From: UBA4719 sp038249115
GTDB lineage: Bacteria > Actinomycetota > Actinomycetes > Actinomycetales > Dermatophilaceae
DNA length: 64,000 bases
Direction: 5' to 3'
Assembly (NCBI GenBank): GCA_038249115.1
Contig: JBBRWQ010000002.1
Span: 1-64,000, forward strand
In this document: positions 43,331-51,547 of the stretch, piece after piece
How positions within the stretch are numbered: position 1 is the stretch's first letter
How the letters are laid out: every line of letters starts with the position of its first letter
Notes under the pieces: generated by a model
Database searches by the model: none
What the model was told of the DNA's origin: nothing
Seen by the model: only the letters and a program-made list of their open reading frames with translations
Translations under genes and position numbers: made by a program

Positions 43331-45103
43331 TCAGAAGGGCGGTGGCCCCGGGTCCAGCGGCCTGCGATTGCCAGCCGCAGAACCCTCTGGCACCGACTGC
43401 ACAGCCACACGCGGCGGCGGGGTCGTATCGGCCAGCGCCTCGGCCCAGGCCAGTCCCACGAGGAAGTCGCGACCCCTGGTCGTAAGCGGTGCGGGGTTGA
43501 GGACAGGGGCCAAACGGGCACCCAACCGGAGCTCGAGCATGGAATGATCAGCGTGCTGCACGCTCGGATCGTCGTACATATAGGGATAGGTGGTGTAGCG
43601 GCGTCCCGTTGCAGTCGTCCACTGAATCACACCGTCAGGGTGTTGTTTCGTGCTCCACCAGCGGCGCGTCTTGAGGTTGTGATGCCCGCGATGCTTGGCT
43701 GCGAGATTCGTCTCAGCCGTGGGTCCGCCCGCGCCGTTGGGCGCCCAGTCCTGGTCGTGGTCGAGATCCGACGAGTAGGCCGGCACCTCACACCCGGGTG
43801 CCCGACAGGTCCCGTCGCGGACACATACCTGCTCGCGCATGTCCTTCGGGGGGCCGTAACTGCCAGCCGACTTCTCGATGGCCCGACCGGTCAACGGGTC
43901 GGTCACGATGCGCTCCCAGGTCGATCCCATCCGCACCGCCAGGGCACGGCACTGCGCTGCGGAAATGTCCCCGAAGCCGAGGATCTCGCCGCAACCCGTG
44001 CCGATGGTCGAAGACAGCCGCGAAGCAAAGGGAAGGCCGGGGTTCGACGCAAGCATCCGCCGGGCCGCCTCGCGCTCGAACAGCGTCGCGAGGGGGACCA
44101 CGACCCGGATAAGCGCCTGCGGAGCCTCGCCGAGCGACTGGAACATCGGGTCGTCAGGGATCCACCCGCGCATGAGCAGGTCTAGCGCAACGTCGCTGCG
44201 AAGCTGGGAGATGGTCCGGGCGTCGCCGTCCTTGCGAAGCCTCCGGGCGAGGCGGTCAACGCGCTCACCTGCAGCAGCGATGCGCGGTCCGTCCCCCAGA
44301 ACCAGCAGCTGACCGGTCCCGATCGCGTGGGACTCAGAACGGCAGTCACGTCGGCGCACAGCCTCTGCGTGGGTGCGCTCCGCCTCGCCGATCAGCCCAT
44401 GATGCAGAACCAGCTGCCGGTGCAGTCGTCGGTTGAACGTGGCCTGGGACAACGGCGCCTGCTCGGGCAGAACCTCTCCGCTGGGTGACCTGAGGGGAGC
44501 GAGGACTCTGGCTGCGATGCGGTCCGCCGCCACGGCGTCAAGACACTGCGTCCTCTCGACCAGGCAAAGCGCACGGTGGTAGGAGAGCCGGCCCTGCGCC
44601 ATCAGGGCGCGCACAGTCGCAGTCCGTTCGTCCTCACAGGCAGCCAGCCAGATGAGCGACTGACACTGCGTGATCGGACGGCCGGTAGCGACCTGGATCT
44701 CGCGTGCCGCCACGCTGCGGCACTCTCGGACCAAACGCTGACGGCCCATCCGGGTGAGGTCGTCGGCGTCGTCCAGCGAACGGGCCGACTCGAGCTCACG
44801 GGTGAGGTAGGCAGCGGCCGCGACAGCACTCGACTCAGCCCAGGCCTTGACCACCTCGGCTGCCTCGATGACCTGCAACGCGTCCTCTGACGTGGCACCG
44901 CGCAACCCACCCGGCGCGGTCACCCGTCTGAGCAGAGCGAGCTGGTCCCATACGTCTGGCTCAGCGTCCAACGGCTCACGATGGCAGCGCCCAGTGCTGA
45001 CTGACGCAACCACACGTGGTCCAACCGACGACAGCACACGTGGTTCGGCGGGAATACCAGAGCCCCATCGGACCGGAGGGGGCGCTTCGATGACTGCTGT
45101 CAC
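43331..45103 (-). CDS. DUF222/HNH endonuclease (13E12-type), probably SOS-controlled
   Basis: The 590-residue protein has the DUF222 domain (about residues 70-340, including YHRALCLVERT and DVALDLLMRGWIP) and a C-terminal HNH nuclease: CRAPGCEVPAYSSDLDHDQDWAPNG, then TNLAAKHRGHHNLK, with the two metal-binding Cys and the His-Asn-His set. Mycobacterial 13E12 repeat proteins have the same layout, and some are under LexA. Here a GAAC-N4-GTTC box inside a long palindrome lies 17 bp upstream. The GTG at 45103 follows a CCAGGA site. It may cut DNA during the damage response or belong to a mobile element; its target is unknown. Confidence 0.85.
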   Translation of the reverse strand: MTAVIEAPPPVRWGSGIPAEPRVLSSVGPRVVASVSTGRCHREPLDAEPDVWDQLALLRRVTAPGGLRGATSEDALQVIEAAEVVKAWAESSAVAAAAYLTRELESARSLDDADDLTRMGRQRLVRECRSVAAREIQVATGRPITQCQSLIWLAACEDERTATVRALMAQGRLSYHRALCLVERTQCLDAVAADRIAARVLAPLRSPSGEVLPEQAPLSQATFNRRLHRQLVLHHGLIGEAERTHAEAVRRRDCRSESHAIGTGQLLVLGDGPRIAAAGERVDRLARRLRKDGDARTISQLRSDVALDLLMRGWIPDDPMFQSLGEAPQALIRVVVPLATLFEREAARRMLASNPGLPFASRLSSTIGTGCGEILGFGDISAAQCRALAVRMGSTWERIVTDPLTGRAIEKSAGSYGPPKDMREQVCVRDGTCRAPGCEVPAYSSDLDHDQDWAPNGAGGPTAETNLAAKHRGHHNLKTRRWWSTKQHPDGVIQWTTATGRRYTTYPYMYDDPSVQHADHSMLELRLGARLAPVLNPAPLTTRGRDFLVGLAWAEALADTTPPPRVAVQSVPEGSAAGNRRPLDPGPPPF

Positions 45104-45119
45104 GATCCTGGCCCCCGCC

Positions 45120-45151
45120 CGTAGTATTAGAACTAGTGTTCTAATACTACG
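45120..45151. promoter_or_regulatory. LexA-type SOS box inside a perfect 14-bp inverted repeat
   Basis: CGTAGTATTAGAAC (45120-45133) and GTTCTAATACTACG (45138-45151) are exact inverted copies around TAGT. The centre reads GAAC-N4-GTTC, the core of the actinobacterial and Gram-positive LexA box. It lies 17 bp before the HNH endonuclease start, where a repressor would block transcription. Confidence 0.7.
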
Positions 45152-45181
45152 GCGTCAACCGAGGGAGCGCAAGCCCACGAC

Positions 45182-45244
45182 GAGACTCACGAAAACTGCC
45201 CGCGAAACGCTCCCCGTGCCTCACCTAGGAATGCCCGCGAAACG
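45182..45244 (+). repeat. Left terminal inverted repeat of the insertion sequence
   Basis: The left end contains TGCCCGCGAAACG at 45197-45209, CCGTGCCTCA, and a second TGCCCGCGAAACG at 45232-45244. It mirrors the right end with a few substitutions. Confidence 0.75.
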
Positions 45245-45260
45245 GTGAGCGTGTTCGGGT

Positions 45261-46547
45261 ATGAGGAGTGAGTTGTCGATGTCGTCTCGTGCCGAGGTCA
45301 CCACCAAGTACGCCAAGGCGTATGGGCGGGCTTCGAAGAAGGACAAGGGCCGGGTCCTGGACCAGGTCGTTGAGGTGACGGGCTGGTCGCGTGACAATGC
45401 CCGGCGTCGTCTTGTCGCAGCCGCGAACCGGCCGCCGGGGGCGGGACGAGTGGTCGCCAAGGTGCCGCGCAAGCAGCGGGCACCGAAGTATTCCTACGAG
45501 GCGTTGAAAGTGCTGCAGCAGGTGTGGGCGGCATCGGGCGGGCAGTGCGGGAAGTACCTCGCCGAGTCGATGCAGCTCCAGCTGGCCGGGCTCGAACGGC
45601 ATGGTGAGCTCATCGACGGCGCCGACCGGTACAGCAACCAAGTGCGTGAGGAGTTGCTGGCGATGTCGGCGGCCTCGATCGACCGGTACCTGAAGCCAGC
45701 GAAGGCCACCGACCAGATCCGGGGTGTCTCCACGACGAAGCCCTCGCCGCTGTTGCGCTCGTCGATCAAGATCCGCAAGGCCGGTGACGAGGTCGAGGTG
45801 GAGCCGGGGTTCTTCGAGGGTGACACCGTGGCGCACTGCGGGCCGACGTTGAAGGGCGAGTTCGCGCGCACCCTGAACCTCACTGACGTCCATACCGGGT
45901 GGGTCTTCACCCGCAGCGTCCGCAACAACGCCCACGTCCACATCCTCGGTGCGCTCCAGGCCGGGGTGGAGCAGGTGCCGTTCGCGGTGACCGGGTTGGA
46001 CTTCGACAACGGCAGCGAGTTCCTCAACCACGCGGTGATCAAGTGGGCGGCCGACCTGGAGATCTTCTTCACCCGCTCGCGGCCCAACAAGAAGAACGAC
46101 CAGGCCACCATCGAGTCGAAGAACAACCACCTGGTCCGCAAGTACGGCTTCTACTACCGCTACGACACTGACGAGGAACGCGTGGTGTTGAACCGGCTCT
46201 GGGCCCTGGTCAACGACCGGCTCAACTACCTGACCCCGACCAAGAAGCCCGCCGGGTACGGAAGTGACCGCAACGGCCGCCGCACCCGGATCTACGACAA
46301 GCCCCAGACCCCGTTGGACCGCCTCCTGGCCGCCGAGGTCCTCGCGCCCGCCCAGGCCGCTGAGCTGCTGGCCTACCGCGACGAGCTGAACCCCGCACAG
46401 ATCGGCCGCGAGATCGCCGACCTCCAGGCAGTGCTGCTCAAACTGGCCAAGGACAAGACCGAACAGCTCTACCTCTCCACCTTCCCCAGCGCCCTACCCG
46501 ATGTCCGCAAAGGCGTCCGCCTCGCAGCCAAGAAGACGGCCAGCTGA
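45261..46547 (+). CDS. DDE-type (integrase-core) transposase
   Basis: A 428-residue transposase. An N-terminal helix-turn-helix region (KYAKAYGRASKKDKGRVLDQVVEVTGWSRDNARRRL) is followed by a retroviral-integrase-like core. The first aspartate is in GFFEGDTVAHCG, the second in VTGLDFDNGSEFLNH, and the glutamate in KNDQATIESKNNHLVRKYG. All three catalytic residues are present and no frameshift is seen, so it may be active. An internal ATG at 45279 has a better GAGGAG site and may be the real start. Confidence 0.88.
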   Translation: MRSELSMSSRAEVTTKYAKAYGRASKKDKGRVLDQVVEVTGWSRDNARRRLVAAANRPPGAGRVVAKVPRKQRAPKYSYEALKVLQQVWAASGGQCGKYLAESMQLQLAGLERHGELIDGADRYSNQVREELLAMSAASIDRYLKPAKATDQIRGVSTTKPSPLLRSSIKIRKAGDEVEVEPGFFEGDTVAHCGPTLKGEFARTLNLTDVHTGWVFTRSVRNNAHVHILGALQAGVEQVPFAVTGLDFDNGSEFLNHAVIKWAADLEIFFTRSRPNKKNDQATIESKNNHLVRKYGFYYRYDTDEERVVLNRLWALVNDRLNYLTPTKKPAGYGSDRNGRRTRIYDKPQTPLDRLLAAEVLAPAQAAELLAYRDELNPAQIGREIADLQAVLLKLAKDKTEQLYLSTFPSALPDVRKGVRLAAKKTAS

Positions 46548-46554
46548 CCCACCA

Positions 46555-46617
46555 GCTTCGCGGGCACTTCTATCTGAGGCACGGTCAACGTTTCGCGGGC
46601 ATATTGACTTGAGGCAC
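46555..46617 (-). repeat. Right terminal inverted repeat of the insertion sequence
   Basis: Read on the minus strand it gives GTGCCTCA, TGCCCGCGAAACGTTGACCG (starting at 46601), TGCCTCA again and TGCCCGCGAA near 46557. This mirrors the left end. Confidence 0.75.
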
Positions 46618-46624
46618 TACGGCC

Positions 46625-46676
46625 CACGCCCACGCCGACGTCGACGTCCACGTCCACGTCCACGTCCACGTCCACA
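46625..46676 (+). repeat. Hexanucleotide microsatellite (CACGCC/CACGTC)
   Basis: CACGCC units turn into about five GTCCAC/CACGTC units between 46625 and 46676, directly beside the right end of the insertion sequence. On the minus strand an open frame would read alternating V-D, but no gene is supported. Confidence 0.85.
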
Positions 46677-46693
46677 GGGATCATCAGGGGGCG

Positions 46694-47350
46694 TCACAGG
46701 GCGTGGGCGAACACGTGCTGTCGCACCCATGTGTGCATCGCAATCGCTGCGGCCGCACCGGCATTGATCGATCGGGTCGAACCGAACTGGGCGATGTCCA
46801 GAATCGCCACGGACGCCTCGCGCGCCTGCGGCGAGAGCCCCGGACCCTCCTGGCCGAAGAGCAGAATGCAGTGCCGGGGCAGACGGTACGTCTCGATCGG
46901 CTGCGAGCCAGGCAGGTTGTCAATGCCGACAATCGGTATCCCGACCACCTCGCCGCCCGCGGGCGCGTTGGCAGCCCATTCGACCAGGTCTTCGACGGTG
47001 GGGTGGTGGTACTCGTGTTGGTAGCGGTCGGTCACCATGGCACCGCGACGGTTCCAGCGCCGCTTCCCGACGATGTGAAAAGCCTTGGCGTTGAAGGCGT
47101 TAGCGGTGCGAATCACCGATCCGATGTTGAAGTCGTGGCCCCAGTTCTCGACGGCAACATGGAACTCGTGACGATGGAGGTCAAGATCACGCACGATCGC
47201 CTCATGCCGCCAGTAGCGGTACTTGTCCACAACGTTGCGACGGTCGCCCTCGGACAGCAACGACTCGTCATACAGGGACAGCTCCGGCTCGGCTGGCCAC
47301 GGCCCCACCCATGGTCCAACTCCAACCTCTGTCAACGCTCTGCCTGTCAA
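46694..47350 (-). CDS. TrmH-family (SpoU) RNA 2'-O-methyltransferase
   Basis: The product of about 218 residues is a SPOUT methyltransferase with the three SpoU motifs: VENWGHDFNIGSVIRTANAFNAKAFHIVG (motif 1), HCILLFGQEGPGLSPQA (motif 2) and IAQFGSTRSINAGAAAAIAMHTW (motif 3, the knot). It methylates ribose in tRNA or rRNA; the exact site is unknown. The TTG at 47350 is preferred because GGGAG lies 7-10 nt before it; frames to 47416 or 47470 would overlap the dedA gene region. Confidence 0.87.
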   Translation of the reverse strand: MTGRALTEVGVGPWVGPWPAEPELSLYDESLLSEGDRRNVVDKYRYWRHEAIVRDLDLHRHEFHVAVENWGHDFNIGSVIRTANAFNAKAFHIVGKRRWNRRGAMVTDRYQHEYHHPTVEDLVEWAANAPAGGEVVGIPIVGIDNLPGSQPIETYRLPRHCILLFGQEGPGLSPQAREASVAILDIAQFGSTRSINAGAAAAIAMHTWVRQHVFAHAL

Positions 47351-47431
47351 CGCGTGGCTCCCATCGGGTCGTGACCAAGTATGAGACGAACTAGGTCGCC
47401 ATCTGCGTCGCGGCATACCCTCTGATCTGTG

Positions 47432-48073
47432 ATGCACACGCTCGGGCCCGACTGGCTCAACGCCGAACACCTGCTGACGACGTTGGGCCCTTCAGCCTTC
47501 GTGATAAGTCTCGCTGTCATCTTTGCCGAGTGCGGGCTGTTCACCTTCTTCCTGCCGGGCGACTCGTTGCTGTTCACGATCGGGCTGATGATCCAGACCC
47601 CGAAGCTGCTCGACCTGCACGTCAACATCGTCGCCGCCTGCGTCCTGCTGACCGCCGCCGCTTTCCTGGGCAACGTCGTGGGCTACGAGATCGGACGGGC
47701 GGTCGGCACCCCGCTGTACTCCCGGGGCGGACGGCTGTTCAAGCCTGAGCACTTCGACAAGGCGCATCACTTCTTCGAGAAGCACGGCAACAAGGCGATC
47801 GTGCTGGCCCGCTTCGTGCCGATCGTTCGCACGTTCATCACCGCCGTTGCCGGGGTCAGCAAGATGAACCGGCGAAAGTTCTTCACCTACAGCCTTGTGG
47901 GCGCCCTCTTGTGGGCCACCGGCGTGACCCTGCTGGGCTACTTCCTCGGACAGATCGAGTTTGTCGGCAAGCACATCGATGTCATGCTCATCCTGATCGT
48001 CGTGCTCTCGCTGGTGCCCGTTCTCGTGGAGTACATGCGGCACCGCATGCAGCGGGCAAAAGCCGCCCGATAA
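47432..48073 (+). CDS. DedA-family membrane protein
   Basis: A 213-residue membrane protein with the DedA signature: FAECGLFTFFLPGDSLLFTIG, FLGNVVGYEIGRAVG, FFEKHGNKAIVLARFVPIVRTFITAVAGVSKMNRRKFFTY and GALLWATGVTLLGYFLG. Members are lipid scramblases or flippases (for example for undecaprenyl phosphate) needed for envelope upkeep. A GTG one codon upstream is an alternative start. It converges on lemA, with 9 bp between stops. Confidence 0.92.
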   Translation: MHTLGPDWLNAEHLLTTLGPSAFVISLAVIFAECGLFTFFLPGDSLLFTIGLMIQTPKLLDLHVNIVAACVLLTAAAFLGNVVGYEIGRAVGTPLYSRGGRLFKPEHFDKAHHFFEKHGNKAIVLARFVPIVRTFITAVAGVSKMNRRKFFTYSLVGALLWATGVTLLGYFLGQIEFVGKHIDVMLILIVVLSLVPVLVEYMRHRMQRAKAAR

Positions 48074-48082
48074 CGCAGAAAC

Positions 48083-48760
48083 TCAGGCGGTCCGCGGGGC
48101 GTCGGGGGGGACCGAGTCCTGGATCGAGTCCTGGATCGAGTCCTGTGGAGGCGTCGGCGTTTCAGTGACCGCCGCGGTGGAGGGCGAAGCGGGCGCGGGT
48201 GGCGCGGCACCGAAAGTGACCGCGGGCACCTCGCGATCGGCGCCCTCGGACTCGAAGTACTCAGCACGGCCGATCTTGGCCAGGCCCGCGACGATGTTGC
48301 TCGGCACTGTCTCGACCTTGGTGTTGAGCTCGCGGACGTTCGCGTTGTAGTAGCGGCGGCCGGAGGCGATCCGGTCCTCGGTCGAGGTCAGCTCCTGTTG
48401 CAACGCAAGGAAGTTCTGGTTGGCCTTGAGGTCCGGGTAGGCCTCGGCAACAGCGAACAGCCGCCCGAGCGCCTGGCTCAGCATGCCCTCGCTCTGAGCC
48501 GCAGCAGCCGGGCTCTGACCACCGGACATCGCGGCAGACCGGGCCTGCATCACGCCCTCGAGGGTTCCCCGCTCGTGCGCGGCATAGCCCTTAACCGTCT
48601 CCACGAGATTCGGGATCAGGTCATGTCGGCGCTTGAGCTCGACGTCGATCTGGCGCCATGCCTCCTGCACGAGGTTGCGCAGCTTGATCAGGCCGTTGTA
48701 CATGCCGACAGCCCAGAGGGTGAGCAGCACGATGACACCGATGACGATGAATGTGAGCAC
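48083..48760 (-). CDS. LemA-family protein
   Basis: The 225-residue protein has one N-terminal membrane helix (FIVIGVIVLLTLWAVGMYN), then the helical LemA domain: LVQEAWRQIDVELKRRHDLIPNLVETVKGYA, FAVAEAYPDLKANQNFLALQQELTSTEDRIASGRRYYNANVRELN and VPSNIVAGL. The C-terminal 50 residues are proline-, alanine- and serine-rich, ending in DSIQDSIQDS, which comes from a 12-bp DNA repeat. The function of LemA is unresolved; the protein sits in the membrane with the helical bundle outside or inside. Confidence 0.9.
   Translation of the reverse strand: MLTFIVIGVIVLLTLWAVGMYNGLIKLRNLVQEAWRQIDVELKRRHDLIPNLVETVKGYAAHERGTLEGVMQARSAAMSGGQSPAAAAQSEGMLSQALGRLFAVAEAYPDLKANQNFLALQQELTSTEDRIASGRRYYNANVRELNTKVETVPSNIVAGLAKIGRAEYFESEGADREVPAVTFGAAPPAPASPSTAAVTETPTPPQDSIQDSIQDSVPPDAPRTA
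48114..48145 (+). repeat. 12-bp coding tandem repeat in lemA
   Basis: GAGTCCTGGATC occurs at 48114-48125 and 48126-48137 followed by GAGTCCTG. Being a multiple of three, it adds DSIQ units to the LemA tail without breaking the frame and can vary in copy number by slippage. Confidence 0.85.
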
Positions 48761-48822
48761 GCGGACTCCCGGTTTTAGTCAGTCCCTTGATCGTATCCGG
48801 CTGAACCCATCAAGATAGGCCG

Positions 48823-49161
48823 ATGACACTCGACCCGGTAGCCACCAACCCTGACCACTACAAGGTGGTCTTCGAGAACGACCACGTGCGCGTTCTCGAG
48901 TACACCGACCAGCCCGGGGACCTCACGACCCTCCACGAACACCCGAACAGCGTCATGGTCACGTTGAGCTCGTTCAGCCGAAGGCTCTACTCGGGGGACG
49001 CGCAGCGAGACGTCGAGATCATCGCCAAGAAGGCGAGCTGGCTTCCGGCGCAGCAGCACGCCGGCCACAACATCGGCGATACGACCACCCACGCCATATT
49101 CGTCGAGCTGAAGGGCTCTGCAGCGGAGGCACCCTCGGCCGGTGCCCTCGGTCCAAGCTGA
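48823..49161 (+). CDS. Cupin-fold protein
   Basis: The 112-residue protein has a single small beta-barrel cupin domain: VVFENDHVRVLEYTDQPGDLTTLHEHPNSVMVTLSSF and AGHNIGDTTTHAIFVELKG. The H-E-H and late H residues are candidate metal ligands. Substrate is unknown. It diverges from lemA, with 62 bp between. No clear ribosome site precedes the ATG. Confidence 0.8.
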   Translation: MTLDPVATNPDHYKVVFENDHVRVLEYTDQPGDLTTLHEHPNSVMVTLSSFSRRLYSGDAQRDVEIIAKKASWLPAQQHAGHNIGDTTTHAIFVELKGSAAEAPSAGALGPS

Positions 49162-49355
49162 TGCGTCGCGAGTCCGCTCCCTGGCGGTGACTGGACGTTT
49201 CGGGGGCGGGATCAGCGTGCTGCGGTGATGCTCTCGGCGAGCGCCTGCTGCGCTCGTACAGCACCGGCGACGACTGGGTTCTGCTCGGTGTCCGGTGCCC
49301 CCGGCAAGGTCGTCACCGATGAGCCGACCGCTCGGCAGCGGGTTACGTTTGACAC

Positions 49356-49991
49356 ATGCCGCTGCAGCACGAGCAAGATGTCTCGAAAGCTGATTGGTTC
49401 ACCAAGAGCGCCGATCCGTGGAGGCAGCTGTGCTCTATTGGCCCCAGCGGGTTTGCCCAGTACGCGCGCCTGTTCCACCCCGTCCGACCCGGTGACGACC
49501 CGACCGACCCGCAATCTCTCGTGGACGTCGCAGGAGACCTCGACCCAGTGGTACTGCAGCGACTGGTGAGCGTCCTGGCGCGCCAGACATTGACGCCGCA
49601 GGACTGCTACTTCGCACTATGGGAGGGCTTCGGCACCATCTACGGTACCCACCCGGGCGGCCTCCACCACCGAGAGTCGGCCGTGCCACCTGCCTTCCCT
49701 CCACGGGTCATGAAGGGACCGCGTGTCAGCATCCCGGGGCGGAACTACCTGCTGTTTCGTGGGCCGCTCAGCCAAGCGGGGCAATGGGGCGCGGCAGACC
49801 TCACCTGCGGTCACCAACGAGCCATCAACAGCCCTAACCTGTTCTGGCCGGCAGACCATGGCTGGTTCGTGGCCACAGAGATCGACGTGCCGTGGACCGG
49901 CATCGGCGGGAGCGTTGAGCTGATACGAGATCTGATGTCCGAGGGCAGCTTCGACATCGAGCTGGTCGACCCTGCTCAGGACCGGCAGTAA
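49356..49991 (+). CDS. Conserved hypothetical protein
   Basis: A 211-residue soluble protein with no motif I can name. Visible features are PSGFAQYARLFHPV, DVAGDLDPVVLQRLVSVLARQTLTPQDCYFALWEGFG, NYLLFRGPLSQAG and SPNLFWPADHGWFVATEIDVPWTGIGGS. Similar proteins occur in other actinobacteria, and FWPADHxWxVATEID appears to be their most conserved stretch. Composition is not that of a mobile gene. A stem-loop follows the stop. Confidence 0.7.
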   Translation: MPLQHEQDVSKADWFTKSADPWRQLCSIGPSGFAQYARLFHPVRPGDDPTDPQSLVDVAGDLDPVVLQRLVSVLARQTLTPQDCYFALWEGFGTIYGTHPGGLHHRESAVPPAFPPRVMKGPRVSIPGRNYLLFRGPLSQAGQWGAADLTCGHQRAINSPNLFWPADHGWFVATEIDVPWTGIGGSVELIRDLMSEGSFDIELVDPAQDRQ

Positions 49992-50045
49992 ATGCGCACA
50001 CGAGGGAGGCCCGGACCCGCTGGGCCAGACGTATCCGTCTCCCTC

Positions 50046-50076
50046 AGCGGCCGTTCGCGTCAATCGCGCGGCCGCT
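50046..50076. terminator. Bidirectional stem-loop between the hypothetical gene and pyrE
   Basis: AGCGGCCG (50046-50053) pairs perfectly with CGGCCGCT (50069-50076), with an inner CGCG/CGCG pair, followed by GCTTTGG. It lies between converging genes. The T-tract is poor, as is common in GC-rich actinobacteria. Confidence 0.55.
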
Positions 50077-50153
50077 GCTTTGGTCAACCGCGGAGCGCAC
50101 GCCGAACGCAACGGCGCGATCGAGGGGTCATGAACCAGGCTTAGACACCGTGC

Positions 50154-50726
50154 TCAGGCGAGGCCGAGATCCTCCAGGCTGTATGCCGACACGTAGGTCA
50201 GGCCCTGCGCCTCGAGCTTTTCCCTCGCCCCCGTCGCGCGGTCGGCGATCGTCGCGACGGCGACAACCTCGGCGCCCTCCTCGCGGGCTGCGGCCACCGC
50301 GTCCATCGGCGAGGCTCCGGTGGTCGTCGTGTCTTCGACGACGATCACCCGACGCCCGGTGATCGACGGCCCCTCAATGCGCTGCTGCATGCCGTGCGCT
50401 TTGCCAGACTTGCGGACCACGAAGGCATCCAGGCGTCGGCCGGCCGCTGCAGCGGCGTGCAACATCGCCGTCGCCACGGGGTCGGCCCCAAGGGTGAGCC
50501 CCCCGACGGCAACGAAGTCGAGTTCCTTGGTCAACTCGTTCATGACCAGGCCCACGAGCGGTGCGGCCTCGCCGTCGAGGGTGATCCGTCGCAGGTCGAC
50601 GTAGTAGTCGGCCTCGCGCCCTGAGGACAAGGTGACCTTGCCGCGCACGATGGCCTTGGCCTTGATCAGCTCAAGCAGACGGCCACGCGGTGAGGAGCTG
50701 CCGGCGCCACTCTCTGTGTCGGTCAT
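50154..50726 (-). CDS. pyrE: Orotate phosphoribosyltransferase
   Basis: The 190-residue PyrE makes OMP from orotate and PRPP. It has TLSSGREADYYVDLRR, GGLTLGADPVATAM, FVVRKSGKAHGM with the active-site lysine loop, and the PRPP motif VIVVEDTTTTGASPMDAV. ATG at 50726 gives a normal-length protein. The SDR gene ends 8 bp upstream in the same direction, so the two are probably co-transcribed. Confidence 0.97.
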   Translation of the reverse strand: MTDTESGAGSSSPRGRLLELIKAKAIVRGKVTLSSGREADYYVDLRRITLDGEAAPLVGLVMNELTKELDFVAVGGLTLGADPVATAMLHAAAAAGRRLDAFVVRKSGKAHGMQQRIEGPSITGRRVIVVEDTTTTGASPMDAVAAAREEGAEVVAVATIADRATGAREKLEAQGLTYVSAYSLEDLGLA

Positions 50727-50733
50727 GAGGTCC

Positions 50734-51510
50734 CTATCTCTTGGGGCGGCGGATCGATGTGGCACGAGCGGAGATGGCCCGCACCAACGCGCGGGGGGCC
50801 AGCTGCGTGACACCGACGATGAGCTTGTAGGGCACTCCGGGGACGGACAGAACCTTGCCGGCCTTGACGTCGTCCAGACAGTCGCGGACCAGCCGGTCGG
50901 CCTCGAGCCACATGGCTTTGGGCAGCCTGGACGTGTCGACACTGGCGCGTTCGTGCATCTCGGTGAGGGTGAAACCGGGGCAGAGCGCGGTCGCCGAGAC
51001 GCCGGACCCGGACAGCTCATGGGCCAGGGACTCGGTGAAGGTCGTGACCCAGCCCTTAGCAGCGCCATACGTGCCCATCGGGACGAAGCTGGCCACCGAC
51101 GCCACGTTGATGATGGCGCCACGTCCGCGGTCCTTCATCGACAGTGCGCCCGCGTGCGAGAGCACCAGGACAGCGCGGCAGAGCACATCGAACATGGCCT
51201 CTTCACGGGCCAGGTCACCCTTGAGAAAGCTCGTGCTGGTAGCGAAGCCGGCGTTGTTGACCAGCAGGTCGATCGGGCGCTCGCGATCGGCGAGTCGATC
51301 GGCGACACGACGCAGCTGAGACCGCTTGGACAGGTCCACGGCCAGGATCTCGACGTTGATCGAGTACCGGGCCCGTAGGTCGTCCGAGACGTTCTCCAGC
51401 TTGGCCCGGCGGCGCGCCACGATGACCAGATCATGGCCACGCTCGGCCAGCTCGCGACAGAAGGCGAGTCCGATTCCGGACGTTGCCCCGGTGACCAGTG
51501 CAGTGCTCAT
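50734..51510 (-). CDS. Short-chain dehydrogenase/reductase
   Basis: A 258-residue Rossmann-fold oxidoreductase: TGATSGIGLAFCRELA for NAD(P) binding, LLVNNAGFATSTSF, and the catalytic Ser-Tyr-Lys set in NVASVASF and YGAAKGWV. The C-terminus is basic (RATSIRRPKR). The arginines after the glycine loop (ARRRAK) favour NADP. Substrate is unknown; it resembles the DltE-like group. There is no ribosome site; TAGGGT lies 7 nt before the ATG (51518-51523). Confidence 0.9.
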   Translation of the reverse strand: MSTALVTGATSGIGLAFCRELAERGHDLVIVARRRAKLENVSDDLRARYSINVEILAVDLSKRSQLRRVADRLADRERPIDLLVNNAGFATSTSFLKGDLAREEAMFDVLCRAVLVLSHAGALSMKDRGRGAIINVASVASFVPMGTYGAAKGWVTTFTESLAHELSGSGVSATALCPGFTLTEMHERASVDTSRLPKAMWLEADRLVRDCLDDVKAGKVLSVPGVPYKLIVGVTQLAPRALVRAISARATSIRRPKR

Positions 51511-51517
51511 GAACGAA

Positions 51518-51540
51518 ACCCTATGCCGCTCTCCTAAGGT
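51518..51540. promoter_or_regulatory. Back-to-back -10 elements of the SDR and exonuclease III genes
   Basis: Reverse TAGGGT (51518-51523) and forward TAAGGT (51535-51540) each stand 7 nt before their start codons (51510 and 51548). Start codons are 37 bp apart and neither gene has a ribosome site. Confidence 0.5.
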
Positions 51541-51547
51541 TGCCTTC

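Larger units (their letters stand above)
45182..46617 (+). mobile_element. Insertion sequence with long two-part terminal inverted repeats
   Basis: An intact transposase gene is bounded by inverted repeats of at least 45 bp (45197-45241 and 46557-46601, about 38 of 45 identical) that extend more weakly outwards to GAGACTCA (45182) and TGAGGCAC (46617). Each end contains two copies of TGCCCGCGAA about 35 bp apart, probably two transposase-binding sites. No target-site duplication was found. The element lies between the SOS box of the HNH gene and trmH. The family is uncertain, perhaps the IS1202/ISNCY group. Confidence 0.75.
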
